This document shows positions 35,866-45,416 of a stretch of 64,000 nt of DNA, piece by piece. The first letter of the stretch is position 1. Every line of letters starts with the position of its first letter. Under the pieces are notes generated by a model. That model searched no databases, was not told where the DNA came from, and was given only the letters and a program-made list of their open reading frames with translations. Source of the stretch: Trichormus sp. M33_DOE_039 (GTDB lineage: Bacteria; Cyanobacteriota; Cyanobacteriia; Cyanobacteriales; Nostocaceae); NCBI GenBank assembly GCA_015296085.1, contig DVDT01000021.1, positions 1-64,000 on the forward strand. Reading direction: 5' to 3'. The position numbers were made by a program, and so were the translations under genes.

Positions 35866-36462
35866 ATGGAGTCCAACATTGAGATTCGCCGCTTATTAGA
35901 TGTGATGCCTGCTTCTGGGCGCATGACTACTAAAATTGTCAGTAGACCAGAGCAACCAAAAGTAATAGATACGTCATTTCCTTTACCTTGGCATCAGGAA
36001 AGACCGATGTATATTAATTTTGATTTATGGGGTCGTTTGCCGAAACCACAACGGGATTTGCTGCTATTGCAGAAAGTTGCTTGGTTAACAGGGGTGAAAT
36101 GGTTTAGACCTGATATTTATCAGGGTGTGGCTTTGGCGGGATTAGTGGGTGCATTGATAGAATCAACCCAGTCAGACGTTGTGGGTGTGGCGGTAGCTGC
36201 TGGATTAAGTGCGATCGCGCTTGGATGCATTTGGCGCACCAACAAATCCCAAGAATCAGAGATCAATGCTGATTTAGCAGCGATTAAAGTAGCCCAAAGA
36301 CGGGGTTACTCAGAAACCGAAGCCGCCCAGCATTTACTCTTTGCCATTGAGACAGTCAGTAAAATCGAAGGTAATTCTGGTTTAAATTTTATTGATTTAA
36401 TTCGTTGCCAAAACTTAAGAGCGATCGCTGGTTTATCACCAGTTGGTATACCAGAGAAATGA
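35866..36462 (+). CDS. DUF3318 family protein
   Basis: The 198-residue protein matches the cyanobacterial DUF3318 pattern: a long N-terminal region with IRRLLDVMPASGRM, a central WGRLPKPQRDLLLLQKVAWLT, a hydrophobic pair of helices (about 90-125) and an amphipathic C-terminal part. The function is unknown. It stands alone and converges with the next minus-strand gene. Confidence 0.85.
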   Translation: MESNIEIRRLLDVMPASGRMTTKIVSRPEQPKVIDTSFPLPWHQERPMYINFDLWGRLPKPQRDLLLLQKVAWLTGVKWFRPDIYQGVALAGLVGALIESTQSDVVGVAVAAGLSAIALGCIWRTNKSQESEINADLAAIKVAQRRGYSETEAAQHLLFAIETVSKIEGNSGLNFIDLIRCQNLRAIAGLSPVGIPEK

Positions 36463-36577
36463 AAGGTAACAGGTGACAGATGAAACCAAGTAGAGATAAC
36501 TCATGCCCAATGATGGCAGTTGCTCCTCTTGGGGTTTCCCCTGCGTACCTGTTACTACCTCCCCAATGCCCCATACA

Positions 36578-38236
36578 CTATTTCCCAATCATCCGATTCA
36601 GAATATTGCGCGTCATAGCTTGTGCATCAGGATTTAAAACAGAGGGACGTAACTTCGGCGCGTTGTAATCATCTAATCCCCAACTCCACTGTATAGAACC
36701 AGTAGCAAATACCATTGCACCAGAATCAGCAGTATACATAGTCATATCTGAGTATCTAGTTTTGCCCTGATATCGATAAGGCGAATGGGCTAGACGAATT
36801 GTATTTGTTGGGGCGTAGCGGAACATTCGATCAACTTCGTAGCCTAAAAGTCCTGTCAAACGCATTTCTTTTGGAGGGGCTTTATGATTACTCTGCACTG
36901 ATGCTGTACCATTACCCAAGTCTAATTGCGTGTCAGCTAGTAACCAATCTGGTGCTGTGTTATTGATCACAATGTCAGCATTGACTTGAAATGTTTCATA
37001 CATAACTCCAATCAATCCTTCTTCTGGACGATTCACGGGTTTGCTGCGCCAAAGAGTTGTTACTAAAAAATCGTTTGTCGGATCATTGTCTCTGGCAAAT
37101 GGATCTAATGTGACGCTTTCTTTGTAAGCAACGATAGTCCGGTTGATATCCCTAGTAATTAGACTAGGCTCAAAGCGAATTTGCCAGTAGCAAGTATTAG
37201 CAGAGAAAAAACCCAGATTTAAACCATAATCCCTAGCTGTTTCTACATTTTGCCGCATTTTGGCTGACCAATATTCATCATGTCCCACTGAAAGAAAGAC
37301 TTTGTGTAACCACAACATGGGTTTAGTAGTATTTACATCTAAAGGATTTTCATGGGTATCAATATCGGTAATGTAAGTTACATCGTAACCAGAACGTTCT
37401 AGCCACCTGACCATGTTGTATTCCCAACCCGCATTAGAAGTCCTACGTTTGGGTTGAAGATTAGTTAAAAACTCTCCCGCACCTACTCCATAGGCGGCGG
37501 CTGAATTGGGGCTAGCAGCATAGGGACGGTTAAAGGAAACTTTGGATGCTTGTTTACTGCGACTGTTCCAACGATATAGGGACATACCTCCCCAATTGTT
37601 GTAGGCTTGATAAGTCGTGACGCTTGACTGAAAAAGCAGATCAGAAGGGCGACTGTCATCACGCACTACAAAAAGGATGTAGCTTTGTTTACCACTTTTA
37701 CTACCAGTGAGTTTTGCTAAGTAAAAACCACTAGCCCACTGTGTTGGATCGTTGGGATTATCAGGAATTTTGAGACTATATGGATCTTTCCAATTACATT
37801 CAATCAGACCAGTAGCTCTATCTATAATTGGCGGTGGTTGTTTGACTCCTACTCTTGTAATAGCAGCAGCCATTTGCCTACCACCAGCACCACCATACCA
37901 ACCCATCCGAAAGATTTCTATGGTGTAGTTTGGCTCTTTAGTATTGACAAATAGCTTAATTGTGTCGCCACGATTCACACTAGTTAGAGAAGCATAACCT
38001 TCTATTTCTCGCCTAGTAGCAGGATTAGTCAATTGCCAAGCTGTAGTGCCAATCTTTTGATTTTCAATGATAATGGGATTATTTTTTTGATTGAGGATGG
38101 ATAAATCCGCCGCGATGGGCTGCGCCCCGCCATAGGCGATCGCATAGGGTTGGTAAGAACATAAGATAGTCGCGAGACTGAACCAAAAAGGTAATACAAC
38201 TCTGGTAAAAAATTTTAAGGGATGTCTAGATAACAT
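36578..38236 (-). CDS. secreted N,N-dimethylformamidase-beta-subunit-like protein
   Basis: The 552-residue protein has a signal-like hydrophobic N-terminus (about 8-32) and the family's core: GDTIKLFVNT, IEIFRMGWYGGAGGR, LLFQSSVTTYQAYNNWGG, DIDTHENP, then HDEYWSAKMRQNVETARDYG. The family takes its name from a dimethylformamide hydrolase subunit, but this protein is probably something else, since the second subunit is absent. I chose the ATG at 38236; the upstream TTG adds eight residues. It may act outside the cell. Confidence 0.82.
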   Translation of the reverse strand: MLSRHPLKFFTRVVLPFWFSLATILCSYQPYAIAYGGAQPIAADLSILNQKNNPIIIENQKIGTTAWQLTNPATRREIEGYASLTSVNRGDTIKLFVNTKEPNYTIEIFRMGWYGGAGGRQMAAAITRVGVKQPPPIIDRATGLIECNWKDPYSLKIPDNPNDPTQWASGFYLAKLTGSKSGKQSYILFVVRDDSRPSDLLFQSSVTTYQAYNNWGGMSLYRWNSRSKQASKVSFNRPYAASPNSAAAYGVGAGEFLTNLQPKRRTSNAGWEYNMVRWLERSGYDVTYITDIDTHENPLDVNTTKPMLWLHKVFLSVGHDEYWSAKMRQNVETARDYGLNLGFFSANTCYWQIRFEPSLITRDINRTIVAYKESVTLDPFARDNDPTNDFLVTTLWRSKPVNRPEEGLIGVMYETFQVNADIVINNTAPDWLLADTQLDLGNGTASVQSNHKAPPKEMRLTGLLGYEVDRMFRYAPTNTIRLAHSPYRYQGKTRYSDMTMYTADSGAMVFATGSIQWSWGLDDYNAPKLRPSVLNPDAQAMTRNILNRMIGK

Positions 38237-38359
38237 TACAGTCTCAAAGATTGTAAGCAATCAAATTTGCACTCTGTTTTGATTGTTTCACGTTGACTGT
38301 TACTTGTATATCAGAAGGTAGAGAGACAGAGTAGGCGAGGTAGCAATAATGACTAATGA

Positions 38360-38821
38360 TTAATGATGGACATTTTCCAAAATCTTAAAAAATTTGAGAA
38401 TTGTAAAAGTTAAGCAAGTACCAATCATATTCAATTGCCATAATCCACACCCAGCCGCAATCCCTAGAGATGCTGAGACCCAAATGGCTGCTGCTGATGT
38501 TAGCCCACGAATTTCTAGACGGTGTGATGCTTGGGAAGACTCGCGCACAATTTCTCCAGCACCCAAAAACCCTACACCAGTCGCAATACCCTGAATAACT
38601 CGGCTCAGAGCTTCATGGAGAGATGCTGATGTATTTATTTGCATAGGTATGAGAGTAAATATAGCTGCACCAAAGCTTACCAGCATATGAGTTCTTAAAC
38701 CGGCTGGTTTTTGGCGGATTTCCCTTTCTAAACCAATAATTGCTCCACTGATTAAAGCTAAACACAGCCGAAAAAGAATATTTACCCAATCATTAGGCGG
38801 AAGATGGTAAGTGTTAAACAC
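38360..38821 (-). CDS. MgtC/SapB family membrane protein
   Basis: The 153-residue protein has four hydrophobic segments and the family signature GAIIGLEREIRQKPAGLRTHMLV at residues 21-43. MgtC relatives affect magnesium homeostasis and inhibit the F-ATPase in pathogens. The cyanobacterial role is unproven. The start is a GTG. It follows the minus-strand gene order with no obvious operon. Confidence 0.85.
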   Translation of the reverse strand: MFNTYHLPPNDWVNILFRLCLALISGAIIGLEREIRQKPAGLRTHMLVSFGAAIFTLIPMQINTSASLHEALSRVIQGIATGVGFLGAGEIVRESSQASHRLEIRGLTSAAAIWVSASLGIAAGCGLWQLNMIGTCLTFTILKFFKILENVHH

Positions 38822-39231
38822 TTTTATTCTGAAGATAAGAAAGACTTTATTCTAGATCAATTGATGAATTCTTATACTTGTCTTATGATCAGCGAACAAG
38901 CTTAATTCGAGAGTCGGGATTGAGGGAAAGGCTACCAATGCTCGTTTGTGAGATTTATTCATTGGGACTGCCTTTTGCTTTTGTGTATTGATATGTTAAG
39001 TTGGCAAAATTATTTGTGAAAAAATCCGTACAACTTGCAAAGTCTGATTCCTTATCTCCCCTATTCCCCACTCCTCTTTTCAAGACAGACGTTCATGTGA
39101 TCAATCACACAACGAGGGCATGAAAATTTCTTTACTCTGATACCCCACTCCCTGCTCCCTACAGCCTCTTTCCTATTTTCAATACAGATAGTTGTAGCTG
39201 TAAACTAACAAATGATCATCAAAAAAATTGA
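38822..39231. other. spacer upstream of the PEP-synthase-like gene
   Basis: This 410-nt spacer holds the promoters of two divergent genes. It contains degenerate CCCCACTCC-type heptamer remnants near 39057-39075 and 39140-39170. Nothing else is clear. Confidence 0.4.
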
Positions 39232-41544
39232 GTGGATAGACTCTACTGGCTTGACCAAATTAAACTGCAAGACCGTACCAAAGTAGGTGATAAAGCGTTC
39301 TACCTGAGTAGGCTCAGACAACGTGGCTACCCGGTAATCCCTGGTTTTGTAGTTCCAGAAGAATTCATGCGACTATTTTTGGAAACTCTTAACTCCACCG
39401 AGTCATTAGTCGCTAACTTACCACATTCTTCTTTGCACTTGGACGTAGGAAACTGGCGACAACTTCAGCAAGTGGCTACTCGTTTGCGCCAGGAAATTAT
39501 TAATGCTAACGTACCATCCGACTGGGTGAGTACGATTTTGACAGCAGCTAGAGAATGGCAAACTGAGTATTTAATTTTACGTCCAACCTTAGCTACACCA
39601 AAAGTCAGAAACACCTCTGGATTGCTGGAGTCCAGTTTTTGCCACTGTGAGGAAGTGGCGATCGCTACGTCATTAAAAAATATTTGGAGTCAACTATTTC
39701 GGGCAAAAAGTCTACTTTATTGGCAACGTCTGGGAGTTAATCTACAACAAATTAATTTAGCAATTCTAATTCAGCCAATCAGAAATGCGATCGCCAGTGG
39801 TGTGCTGAATGTCAGCCCTACAGGTTGGACAATCGAAGCCACTTGGGGGTTAGGAAATGCGATCGCTCAAGGTGAAGTTCTACCCGATACGTACCACATT
39901 CAACCAGAAACAGGTTTTGTCTTAGAAAAGCATTTAGGTAATAAAATCCTCGCTTATCATCTGCATCACGCTCCACCAGCCTTAACCATCGATCACAGTA
40001 TTCCTAATGTGTATTTAGTTGCAGAAGCCCAACAACAACAATACGCCTTACAAGAGGAATTTTTACAACAAGTCATTACCCTAGGACATCAACTTGTCAG
40101 TGAATTAGGTAAAAATTTCACAATTGAGTGGACAATTGCCGAAGAAAATTCATCCCCTAATCTTTATATTACCCAAGTTAAAACTTCCCAGCCGACAATT
40201 CCCAATCTCCAATGCCTCAAAGGTATAGGTGCATCTGGAGGGCGAGTTGCTGCTCATGCTCACATAGTCAACAATCACCAATTCAAGCAGGGACAAATAC
40301 CTAAAGGAGCTATTTTAGTAGTACCAAAGATTACTCCCGATTATTTGCCGCTGATGCAAGAAGCAGTAGGTTTAGTCACAACACAAGGAGGCTTGACTAG
40401 TCATGCAGCAATTTTAGCCAGAGAATTGGGCATTCCAGCCGTAGTAAGTGCAATTGATGCTACAGTAATTATTCAAAATGGAGAGCGTCTATTGGTGGAT
40501 GGCGATCGCGGAGAAGTGTATCGTTTAAGAGACGCTGAAGTCAGCGAGGAAGAAACTCAAAAGGAAAATCCATCTGTTTTACCCCCCACTCTCTTGACCC
40601 AAACTGTTGTTAATTCTCATTTACCAATGATTGCTACCCAACTATTGGTTAATCTGAGTCAAGCAAGTTTAATAGAGCAAGTACACAAATTACCCGTGGA
40701 TGGCGTAGGATTATTACGCTCGGAACTCATGCTAGTCCCACTCCTCAAAGGAGAACATCCTCATTTTTGGGTGATGGAGGGACGAAAATCAGAATTATTA
40801 GCATATTTGACTGAGCAGATTACACAATTTGCCCATGCTTTTAACCCTAAACCAATTTTTTATCGCTCCTTAGACTGGCGATCGCACGAATTTTCATCAC
40901 ATAATTCCCTCTCAACACCTCATTCAACTTTGGGCGATCGCGGCACATTCAGTTATGTCCAAGATTCTGCCGTTTTTGATTTAGAATTGACTGCGATCGC
41001 CAATGTTCAAAAAGCTGGCTATAGCAATATTCACCTGCTGCTACCTTTTGTTCGCAGTGTGCCTGAGTTTACTTACTGTCAGCAAAAAGTTGAAAAAATG
41101 GGACTGACTCAAGTACCCCAATTTCAATTGTGGATGATGGCAGAAGTCCCCAGCGTCTTGTTTTTATTGCCAGAATACGTCAAAGCCGGTGTAGCTGGTA
41201 TTTCTATTGGTACAAATGACCTCACCCAACTAATTTTGGGAGTAGACCGCGAACAAACACAATTAACCAGGGTATTAAATGAACGCCACCCGGCCGTACT
41301 AGCTGCAATTGCTCAACTCATCCAAATGTCAAAAGCAGCAGGAATACCTTGTTCTATCTGTGGTCAAGCACCAGTCAACTATCCAGAAATCATTGATCAA
41401 CTGGTGGAATGGGGAATTACTTCTATTTCCGTAGAACCGGAAGCAGTAGAGCGAACATATCAGGCGATCGCTCGTGCTGAACAGCGTTTAATTTTAGCAG
41501 CCGCAAGACAATCTTTGGGAATCGTCAATAGTCAACAGTTGTAG
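39232..41544 (+). CDS. phosphoenolpyruvate synthase-like protein
   Basis: The 770-residue protein has three parts known from PEP synthase and PPDK: an N-terminal ATP-grasp-like region (1-310), a central swivelling phosphohistidine domain with GGLTSHAAILARELGIPAVV (catalytic His), and a C-terminal PEP/pyruvate TIM barrel with GLLRSELML and a Cys in SICGQAP. The N-terminal half is degenerate: the GGK motif reads VGDKAF, and the conserved EASFAGQ loop reads LESSFCHC. It may therefore be inactive with ATP or use another phosphate donor. GTG start. I leave the symbol empty because this degeneracy makes ppsA uncertain. Confidence 0.82.
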   Translation: MDRLYWLDQIKLQDRTKVGDKAFYLSRLRQRGYPVIPGFVVPEEFMRLFLETLNSTESLVANLPHSSLHLDVGNWRQLQQVATRLRQEIINANVPSDWVSTILTAAREWQTEYLILRPTLATPKVRNTSGLLESSFCHCEEVAIATSLKNIWSQLFRAKSLLYWQRLGVNLQQINLAILIQPIRNAIASGVLNVSPTGWTIEATWGLGNAIAQGEVLPDTYHIQPETGFVLEKHLGNKILAYHLHHAPPALTIDHSIPNVYLVAEAQQQQYALQEEFLQQVITLGHQLVSELGKNFTIEWTIAEENSSPNLYITQVKTSQPTIPNLQCLKGIGASGGRVAAHAHIVNNHQFKQGQIPKGAILVVPKITPDYLPLMQEAVGLVTTQGGLTSHAAILARELGIPAVVSAIDATVIIQNGERLLVDGDRGEVYRLRDAEVSEEETQKENPSVLPPTLLTQTVVNSHLPMIATQLLVNLSQASLIEQVHKLPVDGVGLLRSELMLVPLLKGEHPHFWVMEGRKSELLAYLTEQITQFAHAFNPKPIFYRSLDWRSHEFSSHNSLSTPHSTLGDRGTFSYVQDSAVFDLELTAIANVQKAGYSNIHLLLPFVRSVPEFTYCQQKVEKMGLTQVPQFQLWMMAEVPSVLFLLPEYVKAGVAGISIGTNDLTQLILGVDREQTQLTRVLNERHPAVLAAIAQLIQMSKAAGIPCSICGQAPVNYPEIIDQLVEWGITSISVEPEAVERTYQAIARAEQRLILAAARQSLGIVNSQQL

Positions 41545-41588
41545 GTTAAAGGTTATGGGTTACAGGTTACAGGGGACAGTCAAAATTC

Positions 41589-42401
41589 TTACTGTGTATA
41601 ACCTGTTTCCCGTAAGAATTTGCGTAACTCAGCAAAATATTGATTCCTATCGCTTTTTTTATAAACTTGCTGAACACGTCGCCAGCCATCTTTTCCTTGA
41701 CCTAATAAACATTTATCTGCTAAATACGCTGCTAAAAACCCTTTACCGTCATCACCTTGTTGTTGAGCTTCAATGTAGGTTTTCCATACTTCTGCGGCGT
41801 GACTGGCGACTTCTTTGGGATAGCGACGGGTAACATCAATCATTTTGCCTTGACGATACTGCCAAATTTGGATGGGATAGCCAGAAGCCGCATAAGATGT
41901 GAAAGCATAGGCAAAGCGATCGTCCCGGCTGATAAATTCTGGTTTGCCGTCCTTGTCTAAGTCTTTGAGTTGATAGCCACCATTACCCCAGTCGTGTCTG
42001 ATTTTTTGATACTGCTGAGATTTGCTGTTATAGCGATAAATCAAAGAATAAGTGCAACAATGCGCCCCACCTGTAAAGAAATCTGCCATCACTTCTGGTT
42101 CTTTGTTGCCATCTAAGTCCAGCACTGGTAACTTATCTGTGAATAAACCACCAATTGGTCTGTCGTATTCACTTTCTTGGGGTAAATTTTGATTTAAAAC
42201 GGTTTTACCTGCGCGTGTAATTTCCAAGCGGACGTTTTTATATTGAAACTCTTCAGGTTTTTCAAAAGAGATTTCTGCTCGAACATGACCTGATTGTCCA
42301 GTAATTGTATCTGCTTGAGCAGGTTGAGTAATCCCCGCAAATGTTCCCAATAAAGTTAGACTTAATAAAGATTGACTAATAGAATTACGAATACTATTCA
42401 T
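41589..42401 (-). CDS. secreted protein with FG-GAP-like region, function unknown
   Basis: The 270-residue product has a signal peptide ending at about residue 31 (TQPAQA) and a segment with FG-GAP/VCBS-like calcium-binding turns (DLDGNKEPEVMADF, DLDKDGKPEFISRD). I chose the ATG at 42401. The longer frame to 42461 is translated from GTGTAAGGG-type repeats and is therefore unlikely. No family name comes to mind. Confidence 0.7.
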   Translation of the reverse strand: MNSIRNSISQSLLSLTLLGTFAGITQPAQADTITGQSGHVRAEISFEKPEEFQYKNVRLEITRAGKTVLNQNLPQESEYDRPIGGLFTDKLPVLDLDGNKEPEVMADFFTGGAHCCTYSLIYRYNSKSQQYQKIRHDWGNGGYQLKDLDKDGKPEFISRDDRFAYAFTSYAASGYPIQIWQYRQGKMIDVTRRYPKEVASHAAEVWKTYIEAQQQGDDGKGFLAAYLADKCLLGQGKDGWRRVQQVYKKSDRNQYFAELRKFLRETGYTQ

Positions 42402-42440
42402 TGATGAACAAGGGTGTAAGGGTGTAAGGGTATAGGGGAA
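42402..42440. repeat. STRR-type GTGTAAGGG repeats
   Basis: GTGTAAGGG/GTATAGGGG units stand directly upstream of the secreted protein gene, and the inverse (CCCTTACACCCCTATACCCC) occurs at 42498..42517 before the next gene. Together they form an imperfect inverted pair about 60 nt apart. Confidence 0.75.
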
Positions 42441-42550
42441 AGAGTTAATTTTATAAGTCAACAGGATTGCAAATAGGGAATGTAGTTGAAATCTCTCCCT
42501 TACACCCCTATACCCCTACACCCATATTTTTTACCACACCAAAAACACCA

Positions 42551-43717
42551 TCAATATCGGAAAATCGCTGCTACTGGCTGATCATTTGGTATTTGTGCTG
42601 GTTCAACTGTGTAAACTTGACCACCGTTTAAGAAGGTGTGAACAGCTGCAAAATCTAACATGTCTTCGTCATCTGGCTCTGGTTCGGAGTGTACATCTAC
42701 AGTCATGGTATCGGGATCAAATTTACCCCAAATTTGCTGTCCTAGAGGTACAAACAGGGTGTCAACTTTTTGATAATAGGCGGCTGGGACAATTTCTTTG
42801 ATGTCGCCAGAAGCTTGAGTCACATCTTCTCCAGCCAGTTGCTGATAAAATGCGATCGCCTGCTGTTGTTGTTCTTCCACCATTGGTGCAACAATTGACC
42901 AAGCTTGATGGTGTAATTCTTTCAGGTTTGTCAGTTCTTGATTACCTGTAATTCCTTCTTTCAGCAAATGGGGATAAGAGTTCGCCTCCCGGTAAAGTGG
43001 ATGAAGATACTCAACCCCTGCCACAATTAAAGGTGCTTGTTCGTCCCGCAATTTCTCATGTAATGCCTGATCAATGGCATAGCAAAATTGTAAAATGTCT
43101 GCTTGATGTGTATCAGAGCTTCCCTGTCCATGAAACTCACCTGGATGCTGGAAAGGATTTGCAGTTCCGCCTCTAGTTGTAGCAATTCGGTGCTGGACTC
43201 CTTTTTCTGAGTTATCCTGTATCAACAGAACAGCTTCTAAATTTGGCGGCATATTCTCCACTTGTATTTCTTCAATCTCATAGTGGTTGCCCTCAAAGAA
43301 GCGGACATTTTGTTGACTGAGAGCCAGGAGGTAAAATTTGCGATCGCTATTAATTAAAGATAGCAATGGCTTTAGGTGGAATTGATTACCCACAACTACC
43401 AACTCTGGTAAGTCCATCGGTAAACAGTAATAGCGAAATATTTCGGGGGAAATAAAGATGGCTAATCCCTGATCTTGGTGTTCCCAAAAATCATGCCGAT
43501 CCAGTTCCATTGCTGGTTGCAGCAAGTTTAGAGCTTCTGAATGGCGGACTCCCATCGCATCTAAACGTTCCTCCGCTTCCCGAATGGCATTTTTAAAGCG
43601 AATCGGATTTTGTCTAATCTCTGCCCCCGATTTTTGCATGGGAACGTAGATGGTGATGCAAGGTGTTTGAGAATTCTCCGTGAGAGTCTTTAATTCATCA
43701 ATAGATAGTAGTGTCAT
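42551..43717 (-). CDS. baeRF-family protein (bacterial eRF1-like)
   Basis: The 388-residue protein follows the pattern of baeRF family 3: an N-terminal TPCITIYVPM segment, VGNQFHLKPLLSLI, a central eRF1 domain-2-like part with YLLALSQQNVRFFEG, and a C-terminal part with AAYYQKVDTLFVPLGQQIWGKFD. Such proteins resemble archaeo-eukaryotic release factors and are thought to act on stalled ribosomes or as tRNA-related hydrolases. The function is unproven. It stands alone. Confidence 0.75.
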   Translation of the reverse strand: MTLLSIDELKTLTENSQTPCITIYVPMQKSGAEIRQNPIRFKNAIREAEERLDAMGVRHSEALNLLQPAMELDRHDFWEHQDQGLAIFISPEIFRYYCLPMDLPELVVVGNQFHLKPLLSLINSDRKFYLLALSQQNVRFFEGNHYEIEEIQVENMPPNLEAVLLIQDNSEKGVQHRIATTRGGTANPFQHPGEFHGQGSSDTHQADILQFCYAIDQALHEKLRDEQAPLIVAGVEYLHPLYREANSYPHLLKEGITGNQELTNLKELHHQAWSIVAPMVEEQQQQAIAFYQQLAGEDVTQASGDIKEIVPAAYYQKVDTLFVPLGQQIWGKFDPDTMTVDVHSEPEPDDEDMLDFAAVHTFLNGGQVYTVEPAQIPNDQPVAAIFRY

Positions 43718-44329
43718 ATGATTAAATTCCTATCTGCATGAAATAAAGCTAAATTGTGTAGTTATATTTCAATGCGTGATTGATCAAAAATCATCTTTCT
43801 TTTGATAAGAATTTTTCTTTATGTACACCTTTCTGAAGAAAGATAAATATCCTATTTTTCCCATTTAACTTGTGAACATCGAAAGGTTAACATACTATAT
43901 TTGTTAAAGAAATCAATGATATTATTCATCATGAATGATTTAGGATTAATATATAAAATTTCTATTAAAAATCCCATAAAAAGATAATATTATGGTCATC
44001 TCTAGCTCTACAACACACCATGTGTTTATATAAATTAAGTTGACATTATTGAAAATAAAGTATTCACTTGTGAAACCGATAAAAAAACAGGTTTTTCCTT
44101 CCTGCCTTAAAAGGGGCGTAAGGATATAGGGAAATAAGAGAAAAAGCATCTTTCCTCTTTGACTGTGAAACAAGTTTCATCGGGACTGCCCCTGCCTCCT
44201 TGCCCCTCCGCAATTGCTCCACTTGGGGAGAAGTCAGAGCGGAGGAAACCTCCGCTCTGAACTTCGGCGCAAAGCCCAAGACTGCATTGCTCCCTGCCTC
44301 CTTGACCCCTGCCTCCTGCCTTCTACCTT
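43718..44329. other. AT-rich spacer with a palindromic element
   Basis: This 612-nt spacer upstream of scpA is AT-rich to about 44100, then carries aaggggcgtaaggatataggg-type repeats, the hairpin at 44234..44260 and CCTGCCTCC repeats. No convincing gene is seen. Confidence 0.5.
44234..44260. repeat. 12-bp perfect palindromic hairpin (AAA loop)
   Basis: TCAGAGCGGAGG and CCTCCGCTCTGA fold around AAA. There is no T-run, so it resembles a dispersed palindromic element of Nostoc genomes rather than a terminator. It lies 69 nt before scpA. Confidence 0.75.
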
Positions 44330-45160
44330 ATGGATGCCTCCGAGCTATTAGAAACAATCACACTCCTAATTGAGCAAGCTGAACGAGGGGAAATAGATCC
44401 TTGGGATGTCCAAGTAATTGATGTAATTGATCGTTATTTAGAACTGATGACCCCAAAGACAACAGCCAGAGGCTACGAAGCTGACTTGTCTCAGTCTGGA
44501 CAGGCTTTCCTCTCAGCATCAATGTTAGTTTTATTCAAAGCTAATACTTTGATGCAATTATCAACAGCAACTGATGAACTAGAAGCAGTGATAGACGACG
44601 CTTTATTAGACAGCGAACTGGGATTATTACAACAGGGTCATCGTTTACAATTAGAACGGCATTTGCGTCGTCGGCCTGCTGCTATGCCCCCACCAAAACG
44701 CCGTGTGACGTTGCAAGAGTTAATCGATCAATTGCAAATCATGGCGAACCAGCTCAAACTGGTACAAAAAGTCAGTAAGCCAGCGCGTCTCAAACGTCAA
44801 CCCAGTGTCAAAAGTATGCGAGAGGCACTGGAGTTAGCCCACCAAGAAAATTTAACGGAGGTGGCTGGCGAACTGGAACAAGTATTGCATTCTGCAGCCC
44901 AAGAATTGCTATTAGAGCAAAATTACTTACACCTAGAACAACTTGTGCAATTGTGGTCACAAACGAAGCCAGTGCATCAAAATGACTCTCACCACGAATC
45001 AGAAAATAGCCACATAGTTAGCGTTTTCTGGGCTTTGCTGCTGCTTTCGGCTCAATCTAAGGTAGAGCTATTTCAGGAGGAATTTTACCAAGACATCAAA
45101 ATTCGTTTAATTACAGATGTAAATAACACTCACTCGGTATTACCAGAACCGATGAACTAA
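44330..45160 (+). CDS. scpA: segregation and condensation protein A
   Basis: ScpA is the kleisin of the bacterial condensin SMC-ScpAB, which compacts and segregates chromosomes. The 276-residue protein has the N-terminal kleisin part (LLETITLLIEQAERGEIDPWDVQVIDVIDRYLELM), a variable middle, and a C-terminal winged-helix region. Neither scpB nor smc is in the window, as is common in cyanobacteria. Confidence 0.9.
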   Translation: MDASELLETITLLIEQAERGEIDPWDVQVIDVIDRYLELMTPKTTARGYEADLSQSGQAFLSASMLVLFKANTLMQLSTATDELEAVIDDALLDSELGLLQQGHRLQLERHLRRRPAAMPPPKRRVTLQELIDQLQIMANQLKLVQKVSKPARLKRQPSVKSMREALELAHQENLTEVAGELEQVLHSAAQELLLEQNYLHLEQLVQLWSQTKPVHQNDSHHESENSHIVSVFWALLLLSAQSKVELFQEEFYQDIKIRLITDVNNTHSVLPEPMN

Positions 45161-45416
45161 AAAAATTCCCAGCAAAAGCAAGATAGAATATTCGGGGAAT
45201 TGACCAAACGAGAGTGCTTGTAGTGCGGTCAAAGCAAAAATCCGATTAAATTTATAAGATAACTCAATCCCTAGTTATCTAACTGTACATCAGTTGCAAT
45301 AATCGGTAAATTCCTGTTATCCCTGTTGTCAGGGGTTACTTAAAGAATACATAAAAACTGATGATTAAGTATCACTCAATGAAACTAAACTGGCTTGTGG
45401 TTGAGGAATAAATATT

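Noticed and set aside
42402-42461. N-terminal 20 codons of the secreted-protein frame
   Set aside because: They are translated GTGTAAGGG repeats, and a clear signal peptide starts at the internal ATG.
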